Positions 42,901-54,339 of a stretch of DNA of 64,000 nt are shown one piece after another; the stretch's first letter is position 1, and each line of letters begins with the position of its first letter. Origin of the DNA: Melampsora larici-populina 98AG31 (taxonomy: Eukaryota > Basidiomycota > Pucciniomycetes > Pucciniales > Melampsoraceae). The stretch spans positions 639,940 to 703,939 of the forward strand of contig NW_006768781.1 in NCBI RefSeq assembly GCF_000204055.1, given 5' to 3'. A model generated the notes under the pieces. The model was given only the letters and a program-made list of their open reading frames with translations. It did not search any database and was not told the origin of the DNA. The translations under genes were made by a program, and so were the position numbers.

Positions 42901-45900
42901 AAAGGATTCCACTAATTAGAGCCCTCGGAACAGTATCCGACGCCCTCTCTCGGGCCGGACCCGAGGCTTCAAACACTAGAGGAGCCCCTTTTTTCAAAAG
43001 GGGCTCCTGAAAGCGGGCTCCAAAATAAAAATAATCATGTTCCTATTTCTATTTTGATTTGTTGCAGTTGTAAGGTTGGCAATCCAAAAATACAAAACAG
43101 AAGCAATGATAGTCCCCCATCCGGGAACATTGAGCTTGAGCTCAATAAATGAGTCCAAACAAATGGCCGCACATTTTAATTGGCATAAACATATTTTGAA
43201 TTTACGAGGCATACGGGTTTCATACAAAAGCATAAATCGGGGGCATAGGCCACAGCCACAATAAACAAGAAGCAGAACAGGGAACAAAAAAAAGGGCATA
43301 AGGGCATAATAAGGGGCAGTCATCCAAAACAACACAAAATCAAAAGGAAAGCACAACAAGAAAGGATCCTCATGAACAACAATCAAAAAAAGAGCGAAAG
43401 GAAAAAAACAACATCAAAGCAACCTACAGACTACCAAACAAAAGAAACAGTCATTCATTCTCAGCCCACATATCCAATTGGACTTTATACTTGTTTATCC
43501 AAGCAGGTATATTAGTCGCAGTGATGGTGGGCGAGGAGGAATCGCCGTAAATTTCCGGAAAAGGAAGTGAACCAGACCCAGAACTCAAATTTGCAAAATG
43601 CATACCATCAACAAAGGCCAAGAGAATAGGGTTATTCCTGTTGGGTGGCGTGCAATAAGGGAAAAACGTGTAACAATTTGACTTCTTAGGATTGAAAAGA
43701 ATGACCGGGCACTTGTAAACGCTGGCAATGACGTAGCCTGAATAAGGCATGCGCATCCAGTAATCTTCACCACATCTGGCCTCCTGAGGTTTAAATCGAT
43801 GAAGGAGATTTTCCACAATTTCCGTTGCCGCCGGTGCTGTACGTCGAGTCGTCACACGACGAGACTGCATTCCAGGGGCCGTCGATATGAGCTGTTCATG
43901 AATTTCTCGATGGGCAAGCAGCTCTTCGCGTAAATGGCGACGAACTAGTATGTATGAGTCTTCTTTATTACATCGCAGTGCGTTAGCTATGGCGTAAAAG
44001 CCACAGTTGCCATATGGTGGAGGGTCATAAATAGCCTTGATGTGAGGTATGACTATATGTGGTAGTTGCTTTAAGATTCGTTGTTCGGCCGGTTTGACAA
44101 GTGTGCTCTTTTCCAAACCGCGAGGTGTTATTTCAGAGTTTTCAGCTGCGACCAAGAGCAACTTAGGCTGTTCCTTTTGCTTAGGACAGTTTCGTTTTTG
44201 AATTCCAATCATCTCTTGAGGCAGTGGAAACAGGGCGACACCAAATTTTTGGCTTGATTCTAACGTTGCCTTCACTTGCTGGTCCGTTCGGGGTAACTTC
44301 ATATCTTCAGCTATCAAACAGGTAGCAAGTTCGGGCACGAGCACTTGATGAAGGAATGAATCCGGTGTGAGAGGTGTGATTTTCGATGAAAGAAGGTGAT
44401 GGGGAGAAGTTTTATCGCTGATGAAGATCGCCTCCAGTGTTCTCACAAACACTTCAAATCCTTGATATCCATAACTGGATGGGGCAGGACAAAATACAAT
44501 CAGATAATAGGCAAAGGGTGGAGCAAAGTAGAGGAATACTTACTATCCCAGTTGCTCCACCTCAAATTGTCCCAGCACATCAGTATCAATTCGACCTCGG
44601 TTCTTCAATTTTTTTTCGGCGTAGTCACGGTAATGCGAGATTTCAGATTTGTTGATAATGTTACTCAAGAGCTCCGTATACTTCTCGATCCGGCTGAGTG
44701 GATTAAAGCACATCAATGACATGATGAGAAAGAAGGAGTATAGAAGGAGTATGTAGCATCATCCTTGACTGTACTTACCTTGGCAATCTGGCAAAATCGA
44801 TCTTGGTAGGCCACCCTTGTGTCACTCCATAGGGAATAGTTTCACATTCAGCTTGATGCAATTGACAAAATTCGGCAGTTTGGGTCCACTTTTCAAAATC
44901 AAATAAAAAGACACGTGAGAAGGAACTCGATGTAAAGACAAGTTATCTCAAAAACTCACTGACAAAGTGTGGAAGTTTGGCATTGCCAGGAGAACAGCTT
45001 TCAGATCAGTCAACCTTTTTGATGGCGCAGCAGGGAGGGGATCTTCACAGAAAGGACATAGATCCTCATCGGCTTCCTCATGTTCATCTTCGTCGGCGTC
45101 TGAATCATCACACACATCAAAAGATTCCCCCGAGTCAGAATCTACCAAGTCGTCCACTTCCTCAGCTTCTATCATTTCAAAGTAATCATCCAGAAGAGCT
45201 TCTTCTTTGGTAAGTTCAAAGGGTTTTGATACTTTGCTATCTTTTGAGACTTTAGAGCTATTCGAAGTCGAAGCAACAACCCTGTTTGAAAGGTCTGATC
45301 TTTCGGTTTGACGAAGTGGACAGGTAGTGATTTTGTGACCAGGTGTCAAGCACAAGCTGCACTTGCTAACACGAGGCCGTTTCGCGTCTTCGGCTAGCTC
45401 CATATCGGATTTCCATCGCCCTTCAGAAGTAGCTCGACGCTTACCCTTTGCAGTACTACCTCGAGGTCGACCACGAGTGTCACTTTTGATCTCAGCGTTC
45501 AGAATTGGAATTAGAGAATATTGACCAGATTCTAGCTGCCCGATCTCACCAAAGAGCTTTCGCAAGGTATGTTCAGGCATCTCGAGTAATTGGTTGAATT
45601 TGACACGTGCTGCAGCTAGGAGTCCATCGTGCGTATCGGGGGCCAGCTGCATAACAAGTTTCCACTGTGGATGTATTGAGTCTGGAGATAGATAATCTAT
45701 GTTGTCTCGAGCTGAGGCAATTTCGTGTGAACACGGGATTCCCCAGGCGCCTCGAAAAGTCTGAGTACAGGGTTTTTGCAGCGAATCAGGTAATAAATCA
45801 AACTGGTCTTTGAGCTTCTTGAGGGCAAAGTGAGATATAACGCCATTGAGATCTTTGAAGAAGTTAGGAAGTCCTTGAAGAGTCTTCGTTTGTTCAATGC

Positions 45901-46584
45901 CGACCAAAACCGTGATTTTGCTGGTTTGATGATCTTCAAACCTTTTGAAAGCGTTGAAACATGTGATGAAGTCATTGTTTCGACCATCAAGGAAGCGTTT
46001 GGCTCTATAATGACTGCCTTCTGTACGCGACGTGGAAGAATTGCCAAAGTGAGGGCTTTTCGAAGTGAATAGTGTAACAAATTTGTCGGTTCTACTTAGC
46101 CAAGTGCTTTCGAGATAACCGAGTATATCATGCGCTCTCGCAACTTTGGTAACGGCTGCGAGGTTAGTATCGTATTCAGAGGTGGAAGTCGATGAGATGA
46201 AAGAGTTCCAAATCTTCATGAAAGCAGTCCAATCGGGTTCTGAGAATTTGGTCTTGCAGTTCTTCGCTATGTTGTGGTTGATGTGCCACACACAGAGTAT
46301 GTGGGCTGACTCGGGAAAAATCGTGGTGATTGCGTTGATAAGTGCGGTTTCAGCGTCAGTGACAAATGTTTCGGCCGCCTTGATAGAGTTTTGATCATTT
46401 TCATCTTGATATATGATTTCTTTAAGTTTCGACAATGCCCATTCACAAGGACCGCCAGATCCCCCCTCAACGTCGAGGGGGGTTGACAGCGTCGCAATTG
46501 TGTCCATAATGCATCTAATCTCATCTGCCTTTGTGTGTCCTAGCCTTAGGTAGCGCTTAGTCACAAATCTTGTGATCAGAGAGC

Positions 46585-47274
46585 TTGACCATCCTCGAGC
46601 TCTCAGCTTGGGCTGAACTCCTCATGCAACAAAAATTCCGCTTAGCAAACTGGATGAGCCTATCTGGAAAACTCAAGTTTGGAATTTCACGCGGGGAAAC
46701 GTCAACATACCTCCATGAACCCATATGTCACATGCAAGACATTCTGTGTCCCCAATGCTTCAATCTTCAAGACCTTTCTGACCTTCTTATAACTTGTCCT
46801 CAACTAGCCCCTTTTTTGCCTGCAGCCCTTTTGTCCATCTTCCCTCTTTCTCCATCCAGCAGCTTGCCTCCAACTGGATCCCAATTATCCGAACCGACTT
46901 CATACCCGAGTCAAGGGTCTACCATCAAGACATCAATGGTTACATTAGCCACCAAAGACGAGCTGTGGGCGACCGAAGGCCTTGCTGATGCGACATAATA
47001 CGATTCAACTCTCGAGGGCCAATCAATGCCACTGAACTCAAGGATTGTCTCAACTCCAAACTTCTCAGACCTGGTCCGGCAGTACTCGAACTATGGAATT
47101 AGAGTCAGTCGTTTTACTCATTGGAAAGGGGACCCGATTATAAGCTTACTACAACACCAATCCATTAGCGAACTACTGCATAGTCAGCCATGTCAAATGT
47201 CTACGAGTCTCGAATTTCTCACCGCTGGACTTGAGGGGAAAGTGGTTGGCTATCGTGTGGTTAGTGGCTAGATT
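46585..47274 (+). pseudogene. Coding-like segment inside the 3-kb element
   Basis: Two successive frames on the plus strand. 46585-46998 includes KFRLANWMSLSGKLKF and CPQCFNLQDLSDLLITCPQL, which faintly resembles the C-terminal Cys motif of LINE polyproteins. 47026-47274 includes DLVRQYSNYGIRVSRF and HWKGDPIISLLQH and ends with TAG. Composition is protein-like but I cannot assign a family. Possibly captured fragments. Confidence 0.35.
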
Positions 47275-47313
47275 CGAAGCACGTGTATGTGTCAATCTAT
47301 TTGATCATAAGAG

Positions 47314-47775
47314 ATGAAGACACCGTATGCGGATGAACTATGTGCTCAACCTGATGCTGCTCCTGGTCAGTCTTTCATCTTAACAAAATACAATATTTTG
47401 ACTTTATCAAGACTGATGATTTGATAAACTTGATCGAATTCAGGGATTGCTGCCATCAAAGCTGGTTGTTTTACTAAACAGATTAAACAAGGATTAAAAC
47501 CAACTGTTGAGTGTCTCAAAAATCAATTTGCTTTCTCTCTTGAACTTCCTTGACACGTCAATTTGATCACTCTACTAACTGCCTTTTTGTTATTGATTGA
47601 CATGATTGGGTCCAATTAGTTGGAAATTTACTGTAAAGACAAACTACCTTTCCTCACCCAAAAATTAGAATCGGTAAGTCTTGATTTCTGTAAAAACCAG
47701 ATGAATTCTTTTGATCTATAATCTAATGATGTGAATGCTTTCCGTTTTTAGCCTTTTGATGGCATGCCACAATAG
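47314..47775 (+). CDS. Small intron-containing gene or captured exons
   Basis: ATG at 47314 starts MKTPYADELCAQPDAAP. A GTCAGT donor at 47366 and a TTCAG acceptor at 47443 join in phase to GIAAIKAGCFTKQIKQGLK (47444-47553, stop TGA). Further exon-like pieces follow with good splice sites: 47620-47673 (LEIYCKDKLPFLTQKLES, then GTAAGT) and 47752-47775 (PFDGMPQ, stop TAG). The second and third pieces cannot be joined with a clear donor, so either the model is wrong or a splice site is lost. No family recognised. It lies wholly within the 3-kb TIR element. Confidence 0.4.
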
Positions 47776-48559
47776 TTACTCGTGGCTTAGAAATCATTCT
47801 AGATCTTATCTTTCTTTAGATGACTTTGATTTACTTTTGATATGTTTTTTTTCACTTTGAATACAAATGATCACTTCCCTCGTTTCATTCAGTGTTGAAG
47901 TCTTAAACCTGTTGTGTTTCAAATTGCTAAGAATGGGATGGAGTCGGATCATGATCGATAATTATTTTGATCTGTACTACTGATCAAATATAAATAGTTT
48001 GCATTGGATCTAAAATGAAAACTTTTGTAAATTGATGCAATCTTGCTTTTAGATGATGAAAGTCCCTTATGCAGATTATCCTAAAATAAGTTGATACAAT
48101 ACGTAAAAAAGCTGAGAGAAGATAAACAAAAACAACCAATAGTTGAATGATTGGACTGATCCTCAGGCTTATCTTTCTTTCTCCTTCTGGTCACCAACGC
48201 TTGCTTGTCTCAAGACAATCAAGGCATACCCTTCTGTTTGTTTGATCTTTCATCTGTTCATTTCAATACTTACTATTTACATTTCAAAGAAAAAGAGAAA
48301 AAGTCTATAGAAAAAACAAATTTTTAAAAGAGAAAGTGAAAAGGGTTTGCATTAATTCAGTAAATAACAACAAACAATAACAAAGAAATTTGTTATCACA
48401 TCAAAACAAGAAGAGAAAGAGAGAAAACAACCAAACAAGCTAAAGAGAAAACTAGGTAAAAGAAAATTGCTCTATTTAAGAATCATAACTTTTTTCAATC
48501 TGGACTATTTTTCTTTCCAAAAACTCTTGACAAAATTATCATCATCGTTCATTGAATTT
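47776..48559. other. AT-rich interior of the 3-kb element
   Basis: No supported coding sequence; A-rich tract from about 48285 to 48470. Confidence 0.4.
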
Positions 48560-49205
48560 TACCTTGCTGATCAGTCGAATCATAACAACTAGCACCATTT
48601 TTACTGGTTGCTTGATGCTCCGGAAGCCAAGAAATGTAAGTGAGATGAAAACATCATGATACTAGCAGAAACTACTTGACTTACAGTATTGTCAACCATC
48701 AGCTTATCAGTCAATAAATCTGCCATCACCATCTTCTTGGTAAGCTCTTGAGGATGACTGCCTGAGCGGACTAGCTTTTGTTTTTATTGGTATTAAGCAA
48801 AGGAGAAGCACGATATCTCTGTGATTCAGTACGACTAGATAATGGATGTGTATTGATTGTATGAGGTGAGACTGAAGTTTTGATCTTCAACTTGACAATG
48901 TGGTTGTTGATTATGTTGTGTTTGGATGACTTGGAAGTTGATGCGGTGCTGGATGAAATTGTGATGTAGTGAATTGTGGTGGTTGTGGTTGAAGTCGATT
49001 AGAATGAGGTAAGATACGCTTGAAGTTTTGATGAAGCTGCTTTCTGTTCATGTCGGTCAAGATGTCTTGTTCACGAATTGGCTATGTACAGATGGATCAC
49101 GAACAGGTCCATAGGTGTATGTACACAATTGATTGCGGGGATTGGTTTCCCGGCTAGCCAATGGTCCGACAGGAGAACCGTGATGAGGAACCGAGCCAAA
49201 GGAGA
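48560..49205 (-). pseudogene. Captured coding fragment, Gln/Pro-rich
   Basis: Minus-strand frame reads GSVPHHGSPVGPLASRETNP and YTYGPVRDPSVHSQFVN, then after a stop and a shift a Gln/His/Pro-rich stretch (NRLQPQPPQFTTSQFH). Several stops interrupt it. It looks like a piece of a host gene carried by the element; family unknown. Confidence 0.35.
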
Positions 49206-51903
49206 GATATCATTGAAGGTTTGACACAAGTGTTATGTGTGTGTCAGATTGTGAAATGTTTCAGTCTCAGCAACTGGGACTCAGGCTTGGGCCTCTCAAG
49301 AATAGCCCTATAGGATTGGCTGAACGTGCAGGGCTGTTCATTAAGGCTTATTGTGAAGGCAGTGAAACAATCCATATCTGAGCTGCTCAGATAGAAATCG
49401 ATTGCAATGCAGGCTGGAGACAACTGCAAGACTCTGACCCCCCTCGACGTCGAGGGGGGATCTGGCGGTCCTTGTGATTCATATTGATCTTGCTTTTCGT
49501 TGGTAAGAAAGCACATAGCAACAGTAAAAGAGCAATGAGTATTGGTGGTTCCTACAATATGTAGGAGGGGAAGATTGGAACGGTTGGTTTTGTAAGTGCA
49601 ATCCATACTTAACACTGTTGGAAACCGTTGAGCTAAACGTATTCCTGACGGGCTCGCGAAGAACAGATTTTGGAGGGTTCCGTCACTGGCAGTCAAGGTA
49701 CGATGAGCCCAATTACTAGCGATGATGAGGTCGAATAAGCCTTGAATTGGTGTTCGCCCATTGAGCCAGTTGTCTCTAAGTCGAGTTCGAACATTGTGTA
49801 TATCCCTTAACAATGGCTGAGAACCCGGTTCCACATTGAGTAGCGACTTGATCTGTGCCACACGACAGCCGGCAGAAGATAAGAGATCAATTTGGAGATG
49901 GTTGGCAGGATTGAAACGTCGGTAAATGGCCATGTTGTGAGGATTGTCGAATGCTAGGTGGTTATGAGTAAGTTTATCAGGCTTCTTCGTGTCTTGACAT
50001 ACGACCCATCGGTCCACACTGCTTCGGTAATTGAGAGAGACCTCAAAGAGACACCCAGTCTTTTTGGAAGAAGACGAGCGGATTTGAGCCACTGAGGGTA
50101 CTTTGTTACCCAGAGAACATCGTAGATACAGTCGAACGGTGTGTTCCTTAAGCTTCTTGTGACTCTTGATTGCAACCGCGTAACCTTGATGTCGAGCAAC
50201 CGCGTTAAGATACATTACGCCGTTCTGCATCTCTACAAACTGTTTACCACGTTTTGGTCCTTCCAATAAGCAAACAGGAATCACACCTAATGAACAAATC
50301 AAAGACATTACAACCACATCACATTACATCAATATGCAAAGCTGGTTTGAACTTCTTGAAACAAATCAAGCTGATGAAAGTTACATACCTATTGGAGGCC
50401 AATCTTCGTCTCTTTCAGTAAATTCTTCATCGCCACCTTCCACATCTCCACCGTCGTCTTGTAAAGTTTCGTCCGATTCATTTGAAACTGATTCTTCAGT
50501 AGTTTGATTTGATGGAGTTTGAAGTTCGATAACAGCATTTGGAGTTGCGGGAGAATCATCAGGGCTAGAAGACGGCGTGTGAGTGACAGTTAACTTCATG
50601 TTTGGTGGATCGTTATCAACAGTTCGCGGGTTTGGTGGAGAACATGAAGACGCAGGAAATTGATGTGAATTAGGATAAGGATGAGATTGAGAATATGACG
50701 GGTTCCAATGGTGATTTTCGAGAGGTAGAGGTATTTGACCGTGATTATGATGGTAAAGGTGATTGTTTCTGATGTGATTCCCAGCGTGCGAATACATGCT
50801 GGGATAGTGGAAGGCCGGTGCGCACATTGGGCCAGGAAGGCCAGGTCCGGTTTGTGTAAACGACGCCGGTGTTGATTGAGGATACGAAGTAGGTGGATGA
50901 GGAGGGTACGTGTACAAAGCAAGTGGTTGAGAGGAGTACGCTGAATGAGGATGAGGGTAAGAAACAGGTATTTGATGAGAGAACGCAGCTGTAGTTTGAG
51001 AGTAAGGTGAATGAGAATGAGGTGGAACGACGGACAAATCAGGTGGTTGAGAGTAAGATGGATGAGATGGTGGAGCAAAAGACAAGACAGGTGGATGACA
51101 GTACAAGGTAAGTAGTTGTGGTTGATGGTACGATGAATGTGGTGGAGCAAAAGGGTGCTGACCAACTGAGGGATCTAGGCCAGCGTGATCATATGGTAAC
51201 CCAGGTGGGGGATACCAACCTTCGCGTTGAGTGGTAATGAATCCGCTTGGAGCTGGTTGATTCAATTGGTTGGGTTGCATGGGAGCAGTGTTTGGTTGGG
51301 TTTGTACAGCTTCGGTAATTACCGGATGTGGGGGAGCGGGGGTATCGTGGGTCATACTGTACTTTGGTATATTCAAGCTTTAAAGTTGAGATTTGGGAGA
51401 TCTGCCTTTGACTGAATTGCGGATGGGTAAGGATGCGATTAAAGGAAGGAAGGGTGGGGTTTGGAGGTTGGTTTGGTGGTTTGGTTGGATGCAGTGGCAA
51501 GACGATAACTAGAAAGGAAGAGTGAAAAAATCGGACAAGGAGAAAGGTTGAGAGAGAGGTGAGATCCTCTGTTATGCAGTATGTGGATCCTTGCTTGAGG
51601 GCCAAAGTCCGTGAGTGAAGGGCCGGTCCGGGCACCAAATAAAAGAGGTGCCCTCTCGTCTAATCTGATCCTTGTTTGTTGCCCCATCAAGGATTAGAGG
51701 GCATCATATATGGCCTCTCAGGAAGGTTAGGAGGCTCATTTACAATATGATGCCCTGTTTGGGAGCCCTCGAGGAGCCCTCGAGGTCCAAGGGTGTGAAT
51801 TTTGGCTTGAGTTTTGTCGGGTGTCAACGGGCCACGCGGGTTTGTGAATAAACCCAAGGGGCTCCGGATATCACCTGGGGGGGCTCTAATTAGTGGAATC
51901 CTT

Positions 51904-52924
51904 CTTTTATCAGCATAGAATTGTATTTCAGGATAAAAATATCAAAAAACAGAAAATTGAGATTCCTCAATTTCTCAATCTCAAATATCTTACATAGGTG
52001 TATCAAAAGCATTGTTTATTGGTATAGAAAAGTACCCTACCAATAGCTTTCTATGCCCACACTACTTTTCTATACCCCTGGGTAAAGATGTCAATTGTTG
52101 TAGTGTAAGATGTGAGATATTGAATATAAAGGAACAAAAAGAATACAGAATGAGTCTGAAAATCATTCAAAAGATAGAAATTTCTCATCTGTATTCTTTG
52201 TATTTAGACACTAAATTATGTGCTCAGGTTAGAAAATGAAAAATTTACATAGATTAGACAATCACAAACTTGTGATGCTTACTGTTTCTCAGGTGGTCTT
52301 TGATACACTCAACAAAGTCCCACTTAGTTATATGATGGATTTCTTGATCATTCTTGGACATTGAGTAATAAATCTTTGTGTAGTAGTCCTAGAATATTAC
52401 CTGATTGATCAAAAGCATCAGCTATTCAACTGATCCTGGGGTAAATGGACCAGTTCATCAACTAATCCCTAGGTAAAAGAATTAGTTTCAGCTTCATGGT
52501 ATGGGTAATAAGTCAAAACCTAAATAATGATGAGTTGGTTATAATAGTTTGTCTATTGTATAAATTTGTTACATCAAGATCATGACAGCCACACAGTTTA
52601 ACTGGGCTGTCTACAGTAATGATATCTTTGATCAAAACTTGTGATTCTTACATCTCAACCTACCATATGAAAATGCCTGTGGGCAAACATGTTGATACTT
52701 CAGACCACCACTGCAAGTCATTGAGGAAGCTGTATATCTGTTGAAAGACCTCAAGGATCAATTCATACAGATCAAAGACCTACTACTTACACTGATGTTA
52801 GGATATGATTGTGAAGACATGCTCAGCACTGCACATTGTTATTGGGGCACAGACCAAAGTAGTTCTGTTGGCAACCTGGGTAGATCCCAATCAGAAAACC
52901 ACTTGAACACCTAACCACTATTGA
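51904..52924. other. Intergenic, nothing recognised
   Basis: AT-rich sequence next to the MULE right end. No supported gene. Confidence 0.45.
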
Positions 52925-53160
52925 AAAATATCCCCCTGATTATCCCCAAGTGCGTCCAATGGATTCAGAACCAAGATAATTTGCTCTACCGCACAACTTT
53001 TTCCAAATCCAGTTCCAGCCATGAACCAAGCTAAAATACTGTGGAGTATAGTTGCTTGATACAATGCTGTTTGCCATAGTGCTCTTGACACCTCTGAATG
53101 ATTATATCTTGCAGTTTCTTGCTTGTGGCAATTTCAATTGTATGTGGAAGGGTTACACAA
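52925..53160 (-). pseudogene. RecQ-like helicase fragment
   Basis: Minus strand: SKKLQDIIIQRCQEHYGKQ followed, after a one- or two-base shift, by MAGTGFGKS (Walker A) and VLNPLDALGDNQ, the motif Ia region of RecQ/Sgs1-type DEAD-box helicases. A stop follows. Only the N-terminal helicase motifs remain, frameshifted, so it is a pseudogene fragment. Such RecQ copies are dispersed in rust genomes, in my recollection. Confidence 0.65.
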
Positions 53161-54339
53161 TGAGATATTTGTGACTTGGGAGAGCACATCTGACCTGAAA
53201 GATTGGGCATTGATCTGCTTTGCATTAACAGCATTATTAAAACATGTAATTGAGGCAAAGAGGTGTGTTGCTACAAGGTCAATGTGATAGCACTTCAAAG
53301 AGTTGGCTGAAAGGGTTTCACAGATTGTGCTTACAGTTATCTGACTACTGATAGAAGGAACACATAAGCATTTATTCCAATATTTTGTCCCTGCAGTCAA
53401 CCTACAGTCACATTGGAGATACACGGGGAAATTTGAGCAAAATCTCAAAGATCAGAAGCCAGTAGAGCAAGGATTACTCAGATTCCTCGGATTCCTCAAT
53501 ATTTTTTCAATCAATCAATGCATCTCAGAGAGGCAAACAGTTTGTTTCTCTGCCTCATGAAAATCTGCAAATGGGGGAAAAAGTTTTGTAAGGAAGGCAA
53601 ATTTATACTGCAAAAACTGATTCCTCCCACAGGCCAAAACATGGTCCATGGTCACAAGTCCCTTCCTGCGCTCAAAGCATGTGAGACGTGGTGTGGGACT
53701 TTGTTGAGTTTATGTCTCCCCCCATATCCTTGCTATGAAGGCATGCTGGATTTCAAAACATTCAGACACAGATAACTGCGGAGCACTCCTTATAAAATAT
53801 CTCAGTGCATCTTTCTTTTCTTGATTTTGTGATTTTTTTACCAATATTTGAAGTTGCTGGGGGAGGTTTAACCAAGTCAAACTTTTAATTCTTCTCAGGC
53901 CTGATAAGCGTTACATAAAACCCTCTTGCTGTCGAGCCTAACACAGCTGGCAAAAGCTCCTCCTTCAAAAATGAAATGTCCAAGCTACTGGAGCAGATGT
54001 CACGCATGCACAAGAATAAAGATGTAGATGGTTTGAATTATGTATCCCAAAATGAAAACCGGGCACTCTTGACCAGCTTTGAGACATTTCCTCGTTATTG
54101 CTTAATTGATTTCACGACATGACAAGTCAGATAAAGACAGAATTGTTCCATGAGTAGAATCGCCGAGAAAGGAAGGCAAACAAACGGTTGAGCATTCACT
54201 GCACATCTCTCATGAATTGTTCCCCTGAACTTTTCTTGGCGCGCAGTTACCATAGGTTGGCTATGTGCTTGTCGTTGAGTAAAATACATACGACTCCGAA
54301 ATCTACTCTTCATTGTTCACCACTCCATAAAGGTTGATA
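53161..54339. other. Intergenic, nothing firm
   Basis: A minus-strand frame at 53134-53448 may be a further decayed part of the helicase copy. Otherwise nothing recognised; it ends with the 3' region of the NPR3 gene. Confidence 0.4.

Larger units (their letters stand above)
46444..49476. mobile_element. 3,033-bp TIR element inside the MULE exon
   Basis: TIRs of about 40 bp start CACAAGGACCGCCAGATCCC at both ends with one mismatch and contain the palindrome CCCCCCTCGACGTCGAGGGG extended to 22 bp (49438-49459). The target duplication is ATT (46441-46443, 49477-49479). The host exon reads through perfectly without it. A 3-bp duplication and CAC ends suggest a CACTA relative. No transposase is recognised; instead the interior carries several exon-like segments of other genes, so it may be a gene-capturing non-autonomous element. 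Confidence 0.85.
43451..51355 (-). pseudogene. MULE transposase-OTU protease fusion, split by a transposon
   Basis: Exons 51355-50389, 50286-44960 (interrupted by 46444-49476), 44888-44779, 44693-44544 and 44474-43451. Without the insertion and one ATT they add up to 1,514 codons, in phase and with no stop. Domains: a His/Pro/Ser/Tyr-rich N-terminus (about 320 aa); a FAR1/WRKY-GCM1-like zinc finger (RCS...GCLFE...THNHLAF); the MULE catalytic domain with Asp in SMDCTYKTN, Asp in FVTDAETAL and Glu in RTEGSHYRAK; GIPCSH of a SWIM-type finger; a CCHC knuckle CSLCLTPGHKITTCP; an acidic stretch; and an OTU-like domain (YGNCGFYAIANAL with Cys, VDGMHFANL with His). The usual Asp of the OTU DGNC motif is Tyr here. 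Intact apart from the insertion. Confidence 0.88.
42904..51901 (-). mobile_element. Mutator-like element with OTU-fused transposase (8,998 bp incl. insertion)
   Basis: Inverted ends GGATTCCACTAATTAGAGCCC are exact over 21 bp at 42904-42924 and 51881-51901. Inside, GC-rich subterminal DNA flanks one large minus-strand gene for a MULE transposase-OTU protein. At the left end a hairpin AGGAGCCCCTTTT..AAAAGGGGCTCCT lies at about 42980-43009. Removing the 3,033-bp nested element leaves about 5.96 kb. I find no 8-11 bp target duplication (left TTCCAAAAA, right TTCTTTTAT), so one border may have been altered. Confidence 0.85.

Noticed and set aside
42895..51910. A 9-bp target duplication for the MULE
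   Set aside because: TTCCAAAAA and TTCTTTTAT are not direct repeats.
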